DNA of 64,000 nucleotides from Stutzerimonas stutzeri TS44 (GCA_000263395.1 AJXE01000018.1:18853-82852); one strand, 5' to 3'. Counted from the first letter of the stretch, positions 39,347 through 53,715 are shown. The notes: generated from the sequence alone by a model not told the origin. A program made the numbers and translations.

Positions 39347-41947
39347 TTACTTCTCCGCGACCGTCCATTTGCCACCGGCGAAGAAGGCCTTCCAGCCGGT
39401 CGGCTTGCCTTCGACTTCCGACTGCACGTACTGCTCCTTGGTCTTGCGGCTGAAGCGGATGACCGTTGGGCGACCCTCCGCATCCTGCTGCGGTGCATCC
39501 AGCAGGAAGTGGTACTTCGGATCGATCTCGTCACGGTGCGGGATCAGCTCCTTCACCAGCGGAGCGCGGGTTTCGCGGTTCTTCGGGAACTGGCTGGCCG
39601 CCAGGAACAGCCCCGATGCGCCGTCACGCAGTACGTAGGTGTCGTCGACCTTCTCGCAACGCAGCTCGGGCATCTTCACCGCGTCCATCTTCGGCGGCGC
39701 CGGCTCGCCGTTCTTCAGCAGCTTGCGGGTGTTCTTGCATTCGGCGTTGGTGCAGCCGAAGAACTTGCCGAAGCGACCGGTCTTGAGCTGCATCTCGCTG
39801 CCGCACTTGTCGCATTCCAGGCTCGGGCCTTCATAGCCCTTGATGCGGTACTGGCCTTCCTCGATCTCGTAGCCCGAGCAATCGGGGTTGTTGCCGCAGA
39901 TGTGCAGCTTGCGCTTCTCATCGAGCAGATAGGCATCCATCGCCGTGCTGCAGATCGGGCAACGATGCTTGCCCAGCAGCACCAGCGATTCGGACTCGCC
40001 CTCGTCGTCGGCGGCGATCTCGTCGCCCGGCACGAGGTTGAGCGTCGACTTGCAGCGCTCCTTCGGCGGCAGGCTGTAGCCCGAGCAGCCGAGGAACACG
40101 CCGGTGGACGCGGTGCGGATCATCATCGGCCGGCCGCAGACCTTGCAGGGAATGTCGGTCAGGGTCGGCTGGTTGGCGCGCATGCCGTTCTCGCTGCCCT
40201 CGGCCTGTTCGAGCTTGCGCTTGAAATCACCGTAGAACTCGTCGAGCACGTGCTTCCATTCGCGCTCACCCTGCGCCACGTCGTCCAGATGCTCTTCCAT
40301 GCCGGCGGTGAAGCCGTAGTCCATCAGGTTTTCGAAGCTCTCGGAAAGGCGCTCGGTGACGATGTCACCCATCTTTTCCGAATAGAAGCGACGGTTATGC
40401 AGCGAGACGTAACCGCGATCCTGAATGGTGGAAATGATCGCCGCATAGGTGGACGGCCGACCGATGCCACGCTTCTCCATCTCCTTGACCAGGCTGGCTT
40501 CGGAATAGCGCGCCGGCGGCTTGGTGAAGTGCTGGCTCGGATCGAGCTTGAGCAGCGCGAGCGCTTCGCCCTGCTGCATATCCGGCAGCACGTCGTCCTC
40601 ACCGGCCTTGCTCTGCTGCGGCATGACCTTGGTGTAGCCGTCGAACTTGAGGATGCGGCCCTTGGCCCGCAGCTCGAACTCACCGGCCGCGGCCGTCACG
40701 CTGGTGGACAGGTACTGCGCCGGCGGCATCTGGCAGGCGACAAACTGGCGCCAGATCAACTCGTAGAGGCGCTCGGCGTCGCGCTCCATTCCCGAAAGCT
40801 GGGTGGGGCGCAGATTGACGTCAGACGGGCGGATCGCCTCGTGCGCTTCCTGGGCGCCCTCCTTGCTCGAATAGACGATGGCCTTTTCAGGCAGGTACTT
40901 GCCGCCGAATTCGCTCTCGATGAAACCGCGCACCATGGTGATGGCGTCGGCCGAGAGGTTGGTCGAGTCGGTACGCATATAGGTGATGTAGCCGGCTTCG
41001 TACAGACGTTGCGCCATCATCATGGTCTTCTTCACGCCGAAGCCGAGGCGGTTGCTCGCCGCCTGCTGCAGGGTCGAAGTGATGAACGGCGCCGACGGCT
41101 TGCTGGAAGTCGGCTTGTCCTCGCGCTTGCTGACCCGGTAGCTCGAACTCTTGAGTTGTTCCAGCGCGGCGCTGGCCTGCGCCTCGTTCAACGGCTTGAA
41201 CGCGGTACCGTTCTGACGGGCCACCTCGAAGCGCACCTTGGCCTGCTGTGCGGTCGCCAGGTCGGCATGCACTTCCCAGTATTCTTCCGGCACGAAGGCG
41301 CGGATTTCACGCTCGCGCTCGACTACCAGCTTCACCGCCACCGACTGCACCCGGCCAGCGGACAGGCCGCGGGCGATCTTCGCCCACAGTAGTGGGGACA
41401 CCATGTAGCCGACCACGCGGTCGAGGAAGCGCCGGGCCTGCTGGGCATTGACGCGATTGATGTCGAGCTCGCCGGGCTGCGCGAACGCCTCCTGGATCGC
41501 CTTCTTGGTAATTTCGTTGAACACCACGCGCCTGTAGCGGCTGTCGTCGCCGCCGATAGATTCGCGCAGGTGCCAGGCGATCGCCTCCCCTTCTCTATCC
41601 AAGTCAGTCGCCAGATAGATGGTGTCGGCTTCCTTGGCCAGGCGACGCAGTTCCTCGATCACCTTCTCCTTGCCCGGCAGGATCTCGTACTTGGCCTTCC
41701 AGTCATGCTCCGGGTCGACGCCCATGCGCGCGAAGAGCTGACGCTTGGCCTTCTCCTTCGGCGACAGCGCAGGCGTCTCGCCAGCGGCGGCCTTGCCGCG
41801 CTTTGCCGGCTCCTTGCTGGCGGAACCGCTGGTGGGAAGGTCGCGGATGTGGCCGATACTCGACTTCACCACGTACTGGTTGCCCAAATACTTGTTGATT
41901 GTCTTGGCCTTGGCCGGTGATTCCACGATGACCAGCGATTTACCCAT
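39347..41947 (-). CDS. topA: DNA topoisomerase I
   Basis: An 866-residue type IA topoisomerase that relaxes negative supercoils. Toprim begins [17 protein letters not shown] with the acidic [14 protein letters not shown]; the active-site Tyr is in [13 protein letters not shown]. Three C-terminal four-cysteine zinc ribbons (CKVCGRP..., CPICSTA..., CDKCGSE...) are visible, as in gammaproteobacterial TopA. The ATG at 41947 is chosen; upstream in-frame sequence lacks homology. Confidence 0.97.
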   Translation of the reverse strand: MGKSLVIVESPAKAKTINKYLGNQYVVKSSIGHIRDLPTSGSASKEPAKRGKAAAGETPALSPKEKAKRQLFARMGVDPEHDWKAKYEILPGKEKVIEELRRLAKEADTIYLATDLDREGEAIAWHLRESIGGDDSRYRRVVFNEITKKAIQEAFAQPGELDINRVNAQQARRFLDRVVGYMVSPLLWAKIARGLSAGRVQSVAVKLVVEREREIRAFVPEEYWEVHADLATAQQAKVRFEVARQNGTAFKPLNEAQASAALEQLKSSSYRVSKREDKPTSSKPSAPFITSTLQQAASNRLGFGVKKTMMMAQRLYEAGYITYMRTDSTNLSADAITMVRGFIESEFGGKYLPEKAIVYSSKEGAQEAHEAIRPSDVNLRPTQLSGMERDAERLYELIWRQFVACQMPPAQYLSTSVTAAAGEFELRAKGRILKFDGYTKVMPQQSKAGEDDVLPDMQQGEALALLKLDPSQHFTKPPARYSEASLVKEMEKRGIGRPSTYAAIISTIQDRGYVSLHNRRFYSEKMGDIVTERLSESFENLMDYGFTAGMEEHLDDVAQGEREWKHVLDEFYGDFKRKLEQAEGSENGMRANQPTLTDIPCKVCGRPMMIRTASTGVFLGCSGYSLPPKERCKSTLNLVPGDEIAADDEGESESLVLLGKHRCPICSTAMDAYLLDEKRKLHICGNNPDCSGYEIEEGQYRIKGYEGPSLECDKCGSEMQLKTGRFGKFFGCTNAECKNTRKLLKNGEPAPPKMDAVKMPELRCEKVDDTYVLRDGASGLFLAASQFPKNRETRAPLVKELIPHRDEIDPKYHFLLDAPQQDAEGRPTVIRFSRKTKEQYVQSEVEGKPTGWKAFFAGGKWTVAEK

Positions 41948-42193
41948 GGAGAGCAGAGTTCCTGAATCGAGAGGTGAACGGAGCGAGTATCTGCGGCAAG
42001 ATGCGCGCAAATCGGCGACCGGAGGTCGGACTGCTGGCAGCGGCGTCGACGCGCTGTAATGAGCTTTCCGAGCATGCCCGAGAACGCATGAACGAGTGCA
42101 AAGACGGCCACTCTGTCCGAAAGGCACCGCTATATATAGTGGCGAGCGCAACGAGGTCAAGCGCCGAGCCTGGCAAGCAAGCGTTCGCACGCA

Positions 42194-42421
42194 TCAGTAA
42201 CGGCTCGGCTCGGCCTCGATCAGAGCGAACCGTGGCACAGTTTCGCCATCGACATCGACGGTCTCGACGAACATGGACAATGGGCGCACCCACAGTCCGT
42301 ACTCACCGTACAGAGCCTGATAGAACACCATCGGCTCTTCCGTCTCCGAATGTCGCGCCACGGCAAACACCCGGTATTCGGGCCCCTTGTAGTGACGATA
42401 TCGCCCCGGCTCCACCTGCAT
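42194..42421 (-). CDS. DUF1653 family protein
   Basis: A 75-residue protein (VEPGRYRHYKGPEYRVFAVARHSETEEP..., WVRPLSMFVETV) matching the small beta-rich DUF1653 family, possibly related to PUA-like nucleic-acid binding folds. It sits between topA and fadA in pseudomonads. Function unknown. Confidence 0.85.
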   Translation of the reverse strand: MQVEPGRYRHYKGPEYRVFAVARHSETEEPMVFYQALYGEYGLWVRPLSMFVETVDVDGETVPRFALIEAEPSRY

Positions 42422-42446
42422 TGCCTGCCTCCCCTATCGATGTCGC

Positions 42447-42477
42447 AAAAAGAAAAACCGGGGCACCAGGCCCCGGC
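42447..42477 (-). terminator. Intrinsic terminator of fadBA
   Basis: On the minus strand GCCGGGGC, loop, GCCCCGG then TTTTTCTTTTT follows the fadA stop by about 75 bp. A seven-pair GC stem with a long U-tract. Confidence 0.85.
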
Positions 42478-42553
42478 TTCCATGCACCGGTTGACAATCC
42501 GCCCCGCGAACCTGCGGGCGCGGCTGTCAGCCTAGCGCAGTCATCTGCATCTG

Positions 42554-46322
<3,769 letters not shown>

Positions 46323-48356
46323 ATGCCCAAAGCCCCCATCGCTCGCGCCGATACCGGCACCGACCCTTACCGCTGGCTGGAGAATCGTGACGCCGAGGAC
46401 GTGCTGGCTTATCTCAGGGCGGAGAATGCCTACCTCGAAGAACAACTCGCCGACCAGGCCGGGCTGCGCGAAAGCCTGTTCCAGGAAATCAAGGGCCGCA
46501 TCCGCGAAACCGACCTTTCCCTGCCCTCGCCCTGGGGCCCCTGGCTGTACTACCAGCGCACCACCGCCGGCGACGAATACCCGCGCCACTATCGCTGCCC
46601 GCGTCCGTTGGATGGCTCGCTCACCGTGGACGAAAGCGCCGAGCAATTGCTGCTCGATCCCAATGAGCTGGCCGGCGGGGGCTTTCTCTCGCTGGGCGCC
46701 TTCAGCATCAGCCAGGACCACAGCAAGCTGGCCTACAGCCTCGACCGCGAAGGCGACGAGATCTACCGGCTGTTCGTCAAGGATCTGGCCAGCGGTGCGA
46801 TAGCGGAACTGCCCTTCGACGATTGCGACGGCAGCATGACTTGGGCCAACGACAGCCAGACCCTGTTCTACGGCGAGCTGGACGACACCCACCGCCCGCA
46901 CAAAATCTACCGCCATCGCCTGGGCGAGGCCGGCAGCACCGCAGTATTCCACGACCCGGACGGACGTTTCTTCGTGCACTGCTACCGCGCCAGTTCCGAG
47001 CGCCAACTGGTGATTCTCTCCCACAGCAAGACCACCAGCGAAGCCTGGGTATTGTCGGCGGACCAGCCGGAAGGCAGTTGGACCTGCCTGGCGCCGCGCC
47101 AGGAAGATCACGAGTACTTTCCCGATCACGGCCTCCATGACGGCCAGTGGAGCTGGCTGATCCGCAGCAACCAGACGGGCATCAACTTCGCGCTGTATCG
47201 CGCCAGCGAGGCGCAGCCCGAGCGCACGTACTGGCAGGAACTGATCGCGCATGACGACGCGGTGATGCTGGAAGACGTCAGCCTGAACGCCGAAGCGCTC
47301 ACCCTGACCCTGCGCGAAAGCGGCCTGCCGGTAATCGAGGTGCGTCCGCAGGGCGCGCAGCCCTATCGCCTACAACTGCCTGATGCCGCCTACAGCCTGC
47401 ACGTGCAGAACTCGCTGGAGTTCACCAGCACGGTGATCCGCCTACGCTACGAGGCACTGAACCGCCCGGCGCAGATTCGCCAGTTGACCCTCGCCGACGG
47501 CACGCAGGCGGTGCTCAAGGAAACCCCGGTGGAAGGTCCGTTCGATGCTGACGCCTACGAAAGCCGGCGCATCTGGGCGACCGCGTCCGACGGCACGCAG
47601 ATTCCCATCAGCCTGGTCGGCCGGCGCGACAGCTTCGGCAAGCCGGCACCGCTCTATCTCTATGGCTATGGCGCCTATGGACATAGCCTCGATCCGTGGT
47701 TCTCCCACGCGCGGCTGTCGCTGCTCGAGCGTGGCTTCATCTTCGCCATCGCCCACGTGCGCGGTGGTGGCGACCTGGGCGAGGCCTGGTATCGCGCCGG
47801 CAAGCTGGAGCACAAGCCCAATACCTTCAATGACTTCATCGCCTGCGCCGAAAAGCTGCTGGCTGACGGCTACACCACCTCGCAACGCCTGGCCATCAGC
47901 GGCGGCAGCGCTGGCGGCCTGCTGATCGGGGCGGTGCTCAACCTGCGTCCGGAACTGTTCGGTGCGGCGGTCGCGGAGGTGCCCTTCGTCGACGTACTCA
48001 ACACCATGCTCAACGCCGACCTGCCGCTGACGGTGACCGAGTACGACGAGTGGGGCGACCCGAACCAGCCCGAAGTGCACGAGCGTATCAAGACCTACGC
48101 GCCATACGAGAATGTCCGCACCCAGGCCTATCCGCCAGTGCTGGTCGTGGCCGGCTACAACGACAGCCGCGTGCAGTACTGGGAAGCGGCCAAGTGGGTC
48201 GCCAAGCTGCGCGCCACGCGCACCGACGACAACCTGCTGCTGCTCAAGACCGAGTTCGGCGCAGGACACGGCGGCATGAGTGGCCGTTACCAGGCGCTCA
48301 AGGACGTGGCGCTGGAATATGCCTTCGTGCTCAAGGTGCTCGGCCTGGCGGGATAA
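46323..48356 (+). CDS. ptrB: Oligopeptidase B (prolyl oligopeptidase family, S9A)
   Basis: A 677-residue cytoplasmic serine peptidase cleaving short peptides after Arg/Lys. N-terminal seven-bladed propeller (through about residue 400); catalytic Ser in ISGGSAGGLLIG, Asp in NDSRVQYWE, His in GAGHGGMSGR. ATG 46323 begins MPKAPIARADTG; the open frame extends upstream without homology. Confidence 0.93.
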   Translation: MPKAPIARADTGTDPYRWLENRDAEDVLAYLRAENAYLEEQLADQAGLRESLFQEIKGRIRETDLSLPSPWGPWLYYQRTTAGDEYPRHYRCPRPLDGSLTVDESAEQLLLDPNELAGGGFLSLGAFSISQDHSKLAYSLDREGDEIYRLFVKDLASGAIAELPFDDCDGSMTWANDSQTLFYGELDDTHRPHKIYRHRLGEAGSTAVFHDPDGRFFVHCYRASSERQLVILSHSKTTSEAWVLSADQPEGSWTCLAPRQEDHEYFPDHGLHDGQWSWLIRSNQTGINFALYRASEAQPERTYWQELIAHDDAVMLEDVSLNAEALTLTLRESGLPVIEVRPQGAQPYRLQLPDAAYSLHVQNSLEFTSTVIRLRYEALNRPAQIRQLTLADGTQAVLKETPVEGPFDADAYESRRIWATASDGTQIPISLVGRRDSFGKPAPLYLYGYGAYGHSLDPWFSHARLSLLERGFIFAIAHVRGGGDLGEAWYRAGKLEHKPNTFNDFIACAEKLLADGYTTSQRLAISGGSAGGLLIGAVLNLRPELFGAAVAEVPFVDVLNTMLNADLPLTVTEYDEWGDPNQPEVHERIKTYAPYENVRTQAYPPVLVVAGYNDSRVQYWEAAKWVAKLRATRTDDNLLLLKTEFGAGHGGMSGRYQALKDVALEYAFVLKVLGLAG

Positions 48357-48415
48357 GCCGGGCATCGCGCCCTTCCCGGCCAGCTACGGCCTGGCGAGTG
48401 GTCCTGGCGAAAGCA

Positions 48416-48446
48416 CAAATAGAAAGGGGAGCCTGACGGCTCCCCT
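48416..48446 (-). terminator. Terminator of the Crc-type sRNA
   Basis: On the minus strand AGGGGAGCC-GTCA-GGCTCCCCT followed by TTCTATTT. A 9-bp perfect stem. It also lies 70 bp after the ptrB stop and could act weakly for that gene. Confidence 0.8.
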
Positions 48447-48784
48447 CCAAGAGATGTTGCTTTGTTCTTCTTGTGCTGACGGGCTTGTTGTTTTTGTTGA
48501 GCGCCCGGCTCGAGCCAGAACTCGAAAGCAATCCCATATCCGGGACATCAAGAACAAACGGATTTTTTTGGTCGCTGATTTGCCACTGCCCTCGCAGGCT
48601 CAACCGGTTCTGGCGCTGCCTCATGGCAGTTTTGTCGTTCTCGGCCCGGTCGACAGGAAACCTGTCGGGCAATTCCTCTCCAAAAAAATCGGTTTGTTAC
48701 GCCTCCACGTGCTTGTTCTTATTGTGTTGGAGTCGCTACGTGTTGTTTTTATTGTGGGTTCTGCTTTCTTGTTTTTGTTGTGCC
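48416..48784 (-). ncRNA. crcY: CrcZ/CrcY-family small RNA (Hfq/Crc decoy)
   Basis: About 370 nt on the minus strand with all parts of a CrcZ-type RNA. Five A-rich CA motifs read on the minus strand at about 48768-48782, 48742-48756, 48712-48726, 48484-48499 and 48461-48475 (forms of CACAAnAAnAACAAG). A sigma-54 promoter and a CbrB-type site lie upstream, and a hairpin plus U-rich tail ends it. Such RNAs titrate Hfq (with Crc) and relieve carbon catabolite repression. cbrB is not adjacent, so crcY or a further paralogue is more likely than crcZ; the name is provisional. No protein fits this region. Confidence 0.82.
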
Positions 48785-48792
48785 AGAGATAA

Positions 48793-48808
48793 AGCATTCG
48801 GCGTGCCA
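48793..48808 (-). promoter_or_regulatory. Sigma-54 promoter of the Crc-type sRNA
   Basis: On the minus strand TGGCACGCCGAATGCT: -24 element TGGCACG perfect, -12 element ATGCT with the essential GC and correct spacing (one mismatch to TTGCT). The start point would be near 48783, just before the first CA motif. Confidence 0.82.
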
Positions 48809-48884
48809 GTGTTTACAATCCCTTACTTTTCAATGACTTATCGATTTCATCAGTACGCCTTGCGCACCAGAAACGGCCCTAGTC

Positions 48885-48931
48885 GTTACCGTGCGCCCCA
48901 CGACATCGTTACATTTCCGTGAGCCGGTAAC
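48885..48931. promoter_or_regulatory. CbrB-type upstream activating site
   Basis: GTTAC (48908-48912) and GTAAC (48927-48931) are separated by exactly 14 bp, matching the CbrB pattern GTTAC-N14-GTAAC. A further GTTAC half-site is at 48885-48889. They lie 80-125 bp upstream of the sigma-54 promoter, the usual enhancer distance. Confidence 0.75.
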
Positions 48932-49087
48932 ACCGCCCCCCCACGCGGCGGAGCGACATCCGGTGACAGCGAGAGGGCAGCAAAGGTGGCCTGGAACAGG
49001 GACGCGGCAGCCGCGGACAAACCGGCGGCTACCGCACTTGCACTCAGAATGGGCGCTGGCGCGACGGCTGCGCCCGGCGACTCGTGC

Positions 49088-49306
49088 TCAGGCCCGGATG
49101 GCTGATTGCAGCGCGTCTTCCTGACGCTTGGCCAAAAAATCGGCGACTACAAGCGCGAGTAGTGGAATCAACCCCACATTCAGGGCCACGCTCCAGGACC
49201 CGATCAAACCGATGAACAACATGCCGGCCACAACAATGGCAGCGATGCAATGCGCGCAGAAGCGGCATAGTTCGAGTGCAACTACAGGCTCGTTGTAATT
49301 GTTCAT
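49088..49306 (-). CDS. Small membrane protein, hypothetical
   Basis: A 72-residue protein with two hydrophobic stretches (about residues 15-33 and 38-55) after MNNYNEPVVALELCRFCAHC and a charged C-terminus. A GGGGAG lies about 12 nt before ATG 49306, slightly long. Third-base GC is moderate. No family recognised. Confidence 0.5.
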   Translation of the reverse strand: MNNYNEPVVALELCRFCAHCIAAIVVAGMLFIGLIGSWSVALNVGLIPLLALVVADFLAKRQEDALQSAIRA

Positions 49307-49659
49307 GACGTCTGACTCCCCGCTTTTTGTTGTAATAATTGGCATCTACATTGAGGGTAGCCAGCTCTCGTACCGATGCAATTCGGTCCGACGCGCGGCT
49401 CGTCTAGATCGAGCATTACAGCCGGATGACCATTGGTTTGCCGATACTTTTGCAACATATCTCCGGCGCAATCCACGCGCGACCGGAAGTTCGCCGATCA
49501 TATTCAACAGCCGATACTCCACCGCCGTCGCCACCCCATCGGCGATGTGGACTTGCCGGGTTCAGCACGTATTACTGAGCGTCGGACATTGAAACTCTGT
49601 GCAATCATCGCGTGTTCATTGGTGTGAACTGCCGAACCGATAAACGCAGGCAGTGCGCA
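49307..49659. other. Intergenic, no feature recognised
   Basis: 353 bp, less GC-rich than the flanks. A short GTG-started frame on the minus strand (49346-49534) has basic, repetitive-looking sequence and no ribosome binding site, so I do not call it. Confidence 0.5.
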
Positions 49660-50745
49660 TCAATCCCAGCGGGCGTCCGCTTGCGCTACGCGCAGCGTGC
49701 GCCGGGCCTTGCCAGGGGTGCGTGAGAAGCGCGGCGCAGGCGCTGCTTGCAACTGGCCGTCGACCTCCTGATAGACGCCGCGTTGGCGCATGTGAACATG
49801 CCCGGCTGCTTCCTCCAGAGGCAGCACCGGAGCGAAGCAGGCATCGCTGCCCTCCAGCAGGGCGCACCATTCGGCCTGGCTGCGGCCGGCGAACAACCGT
49901 GCCAGCGCATCGCCCTGCCCGGCCCAGGCAGCCGGGTCCGCGCAGCCCTCCCAGAGCGCTTGCGGGGCGTCGATGCGTTCGAGCAGCTCGCGCCAGAACG
50001 GCGCCTCCAGCGCGCCGATGGCGATCTCGCGACCGTCGGCGCAGAGGTAACACCGGTAGTTCGGCGCCGCGCCACCCAGCGGATTACGCTCGCGCTGCAT
50101 CCCGATGCGTCCGCTGGGCAGCAGCCCGGCAAAGAAGGTCATCAGCGACGACACGCCATCGACGATCGCGGCATCGATCACCTGCCCTTGGCCCGAGCGC
50201 TCGCGCTCCCACAGAGCGGCGAGGATACCCACGGCGAGATACAGCGAGCCGCCACCGAAATCGCCGACCAGATTCAGCGGTGGCACCGCCGGTCCGCTCT
50301 CGCCGCGGATCGCGGCCAGCGCCCCGGTCAGCGCGATGTAGTTGATGTCGTGCCCGGCCGCCCTGGCCAGCGGTCCGGTCTGGCCCCAACCCGTCATGCG
50401 CCCGTAAATCAGCCGCGGGTTGCGCGCCAGTAACTCGTCCGGCCCGAGGCCCAGGCGCTCCATGACGCCCGGACGAAACCCCTCGATCAGCACGTCGGCG
50501 CCCTGCGCCAGTTCCATGCAGCGCGCCCGCCCAGAAGCATTGCGGATATCCAGCGTCATCACCTTGCGGCCGCGATCGACCACCGGGTTCGCCCATCCCG
50601 TACCGCCCTCGCGCTCGACACGCAGCACCTCGGCGCCCATGTCCGCCAGCAGCATCGCGCAGTGTGGTCCGGGACCGATGCCGGCGAACTCCAGCACGCG
50701 CAGGCCGCGCAGCGGTCCCTGCCGATCCTGCTCGGTCTCGCTCAT
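49660..50745 (-). CDS. CaiB/BaiF family CoA transferase (alpha-methylacyl-CoA racemase-like)
   Basis: A 361-residue class III CoA transferase/racemase family protein. N-terminal LRGLRVLEFAGIGPGPHCAMLLADMGAEVLRVE (in parts) and RNPRLIYGRMTGWGQTGP are typical; the catalytic Asp is in AGHDINYIAL. Sequence features point to alpha-methylacyl-CoA racemase, which epimerises 2-methylacyl-CoAs before beta-oxidation. Last gene of a five-gene acyl-CoA cluster on the minus strand. Confidence 0.88.
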   Translation of the reverse strand: MSETEQDRQGPLRGLRVLEFAGIGPGPHCAMLLADMGAEVLRVEREGGTGWANPVVDRGRKVMTLDIRNASGRARCMELAQGADVLIEGFRPGVMERLGLGPDELLARNPRLIYGRMTGWGQTGPLARAAGHDINYIALTGALAAIRGESGPAVPPLNLVGDFGGGSLYLAVGILAALWERERSGQGQVIDAAIVDGVSSLMTFFAGLLPSGRIGMQRERNPLGGAAPNYRCYLCADGREIAIGALEAPFWRELLERIDAPQALWEGCADPAAWAGQGDALARLFAGRSQAEWCALLEGSDACFAPVLPLEEAAGHVHMRQRGVYQEVDGQLQAAPAPRFSRTPGKARRTLRVAQADARWD

Positions 50746-50811
50746 AAACCCTCCCCGTTCCTGTCAGCCGCAGGCGCTCCGCCTCTGCACGAGAGCACCC
50801 TGCGGCGGCGA

Positions 50812-52446
50812 CTACTGGTTCGCTGCATTCAGCGGCTTGTCGAGCAGATGGTCGCGGTAGCGCTCGCGCAGCACTTTCTTGTCGATCTTGCCGGTGGCGG
50901 TCAGCGGCACGGCATCGAAGATCACCGCATCGGGCATCCACCACTTGACGATATTCGGCTCCAGGTGCGCGAGGACTGATTCGGCGGTGACCTCGGCGTC
51001 ACCATGCGGCTCGATCACCAGTAGCGGGCGCTCCTCCCATTTCGGGTGGAACACGCCGACCACCGCCGCGACCTTCACGCCGGGACACGCGGCGGCAACG
51101 TTCTCGATATCGATGGAGCTAACCCACTCGCCGCCGGACTTGATCACGTCCTTGCTGCGATCGGTGATGCGCATGAAGCCATCGGCATCCAGAGTGGCGA
51201 TGTCGCCGGTATCGAACCAGCCGTCCTCGTCCAGCGCGCTGGTGTCGCTGCGGTAGTAGCGTTCCACCGTCCACGGTCCGCGCACCTTGAGATTGCCGGA
51301 GCTGACGCCGTCACACGGCAGCTCGAGCCCCTCCTCGTCGACAACCTTGAGCTCGATGCCGAATTGCAGGCGCCCCTGACGCGTCCAGATGGTGTCGTTG
51401 GTCGCCTGCTGGCCACGCTCGGCCAGTCTCGGCGTCGGCGTCGCCACTACCCCCAACGGGCTGGTTTCGGTCATGCCCCACAGCTGGCAGACCGCAACGC
51501 CGTACTTGGTTTGGAAGGTCTCGGCCATCGCACGCGGCACGGCGGAGCCGCCGATCACTAGGCGCGCGAGGCTGCCGGAATCCTCGCCGCTGCGCTCAAG
51601 ATGGGCCAGGTACATGGTCCAGATGGTCGGCACGCCGCCGGACAGCGTCACGCCTTCGCTCTGGATAAGCTCCTGCAGGCTCGCGCCGTCCATCCTGTCG
51701 CACGGCAGGACGAACTTGCAGCCGTTGATCGCCGCGGCGTACGGCAAGCCCCAGGCGGTGCCGTGGTAGAGCGATGAGCACGGCATGATGCAGTCGAATG
51801 CGGACAGGCCGAAGGCACCGGACAGCCCCGCCGCCATCGCATGCAACACCACCGAACGGTGGCTGTACAGCACCCCCTTGGGATCGCCGGTGGTACCGGA
51901 GGTGTAACAGAGCACGGCACCGGCGTTCTCGTCGAACTGCGGCCAGTCCAGCGGCGCCGCGGCAGCGATCAGTCGCTCATAGCCCTGCACGTCGGCCATT
52001 GCGCAAACCGGCTGGGCTGCCAGCTCGATGAAATGCCGGATATTGTCCAGGCGCGGCCGCAACCGGGCGACGCATTCGGCGAAGGAACTGTCGAACAACA
52101 GCACCTGGCTGCCGGCGTGGTTGATGGTGTAGACGATCTGCTCGTCCGACAGCCGCGGGTTGGCGGTATGCAGCACCGCGCCGATGCCTGGCACCGCGAA
52201 GAACAACTCGTAATGCCGATGGGTGTTCCACGCCAGCGACGACACGCAGTCGCCAGCGTCGATGCCGAGGCTGCGCAGCATCGTGGCGGCCTGCGCGGCG
52301 CGGCTGGCCAGACCGGCGTAGTCGTAGCGCCAGAGCGGCTCGCCGACCAGCCGCGAGACGATCTCGCGATCGGCGTGTGCGCGCGCGGCGTGGGTGAGGA
52401 TGCCACTGATCAACAGGGGGGCGTTCTGCATCAAGCCTGGTTGCAT
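50812..52446 (-). CDS. Medium/long-chain acyl-CoA synthetase
   Basis: A 544-residue ANL-superfamily ligase that activates a carboxylic acid to its CoA ester via an acyl-AMP. AMP-binding P-loop CYTSGTTGDPKGVLYSHR (about residue 170), GWFDTGDIATLD and the C-terminal lysine in LTATGKIDKKVLRERY. ATG 52446 follows GAGGTAGG; the longer frame upstream is antisense to the dehydrogenase gene end. An Hfq/Crc CA motif lies right before the ribosome binding site. Confidence 0.9.
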   Translation of the reverse strand: MQPGLMQNAPLLISGILTHAARAHADREIVSRLVGEPLWRYDYAGLASRAAQAATMLRSLGIDAGDCVSSLAWNTHRHYELFFAVPGIGAVLHTANPRLSDEQIVYTINHAGSQVLLFDSSFAECVARLRPRLDNIRHFIELAAQPVCAMADVQGYERLIAAAAPLDWPQFDENAGAVLCYTSGTTGDPKGVLYSHRSVVLHAMAAGLSGAFGLSAFDCIMPCSSLYHGTAWGLPYAAAINGCKFVLPCDRMDGASLQELIQSEGVTLSGGVPTIWTMYLAHLERSGEDSGSLARLVIGGSAVPRAMAETFQTKYGVAVCQLWGMTETSPLGVVATPTPRLAERGQQATNDTIWTRQGRLQFGIELKVVDEEGLELPCDGVSSGNLKVRGPWTVERYYRSDTSALDEDGWFDTGDIATLDADGFMRITDRSKDVIKSGGEWVSSIDIENVAAACPGVKVAAVVGVFHPKWEERPLLVIEPHGDAEVTAESVLAHLEPNIVKWWMPDAVIFDAVPLTATGKIDKKVLRERYRDHLLDKPLNAANQ

Positions 52447-52461
52447 GTTTCCTACCTCTAT

Positions 52462-52475
52462 CTTGTTTTTATTGT
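52462..52475 (-). promoter_or_regulatory. CA motif (Hfq/Crc target) in acyl-CoA synthetase leader
   Basis: On the minus strand ACAATAAAAACAAG, then GAGGTAGG and ATG 52446. Same sequence family as the CA motifs in the sRNA at 48.4-48.8 kb. Confidence 0.7.
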
Positions 52476-52565
52476 GCAAGTGCCGGTCGAGGAAACGGCG
52501 TTCTACCGGCACCACTGAAATCATCAATCGATGCGCCACACGGCACGCGAGCGCAGCTGTTTCGC

Positions 52566-53705
52566 TCAGGCCGGCCCTCCGAGGTTGCGTGCAATCACCA
52601 GACGCTGGATGTCGCTGGTGCCCTCGTAGATCTGGCAGACGCGCACGTCGCGGTAGATGCGCTCCACTGGGAAGTCGGCCAGGTAGCCGTAGCCGCCGAG
52701 CGTCTGGATCGCCGCCGAGCACACCTTCTCCGCCATTTCGGAGGCGAACAGCTTGGCCATCGAGGCCTCCACCTGCGCCGGGCGCCCGGCTTCGCACAGC
52801 GCGGCGGCGTGATGCACCATCTGCCGCGCCACGGCGATCTGCGTGGCCATGTCGGCCAGGCGGAAGGCCACCGCCTGGTGCTCGATGATGGCCTTGCCGA
52901 ACGCTTCGCGCTCACGGGCGTAATCGCGTGCGGCCTCGAACGCGGCGCGCGCCATGCCCACCGCCTGCGCGGCGATGCCGATGCGCCCGCCTTCCAGATT
53001 GGCCAGAGCGATGCGGTAGCCCTCACCCTCCTCGCCGAGGCGGTTGGCCAGCGGCACGCGCAGGTCCTCGAAGGCGATCTGGCAGGTATCGGACGCATGC
53101 TGGCCGAGCTTGTCCTCGACCCGTACCACCTGATAGCCGGGGCTGTCGGTGGGCACGAGGAAGGCACTGATGCCGCGCTTGCCGGCGTCCGGATCGGTGA
53201 CGGCGAACACGATCACCGTGCCGGCGTGCTTGCCGGAGGTGATGAACTGCTTGGCGCCGTTGAGCACGTAGTGCTCGCCGTCGCGCCGGGCGCGGGTACG
53301 CAGGCTGCTGGCATCGGAGCCTGCCTGCGGCTCGGTCAGGGCGAAGGCGCCGAGTTGCTCGCCTCGTGCCAGCGGCATGAGGAAGTCGCGCTTCTGCTGC
53401 TCGCTGCCGAAGCGCAGGATCGGTACGCAGCCCACCGAGTTGTGCACGCTCATGATGGTCGAGCAGGCGCCATCACCGGCGGCAATCTCTTCCAGCGCCA
53501 TGGCATAGGCCAGGTAACCGGTGTCGCTACCGCCCCACTGCTCCGGCACCAGCATGCCGAAGAAGCCCAGCGCCGCCATCTCGCCGATGGCCTCGGTCGG
53601 AAAGCGGTGCTCGCGACTCCACTGCTCGGCGAAGGGTTTTAGCCGTTCCTGGGCGAACTGTCGGGCCATCTCGGCAATCGCGTTTTGATCTTCATTGGGC
53701 AGCAT
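52566..53705 (-). CDS. Acyl-CoA dehydrogenase
   Basis: A 379-residue FAD enzyme introducing a 2,3-double bond into acyl-CoA. FAD/substrate segments [17 protein letters not shown] and [11 protein letters not shown]; the catalytic base Glu is in [16 protein letters not shown] near the C-terminus, the position used by short/branched-chain dehydrogenases. Electron acceptor ETF is not encoded here. Confidence 0.92.
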   Translation of the reverse strand: MLPNEDQNAIAEMARQFAQERLKPFAEQWSREHRFPTEAIGEMAALGFFGMLVPEQWGGSDTGYLAYAMALEEIAAGDGACSTIMSVHNSVGCVPILRFGSEQQKRDFLMPLARGEQLGAFALTEPQAGSDASSLRTRARRDGEHYVLNGAKQFITSGKHAGTVIVFAVTDPDAGKRGISAFLVPTDSPGYQVVRVEDKLGQHASDTCQIAFEDLRVPLANRLGEEGEGYRIALANLEGGRIGIAAQAVGMARAAFEAARDYAREREAFGKAIIEHQAVAFRLADMATQIAVARQMVHHAAALCEAGRPAQVEASMAKLFASEMAEKVCSAAIQTLGGYGYLADFPVERIYRDVRVCQIYEGTSDIQRLVIARNLGGPA

Positions 53706-53715
53706 CGGTGCCTCC

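Noticed and set aside
49346..49534. Small GTG-started minus-strand frame near the CoA transferase gene
   Set aside because: No ribosome binding site, Arg-rich composition and no recognisable domain.
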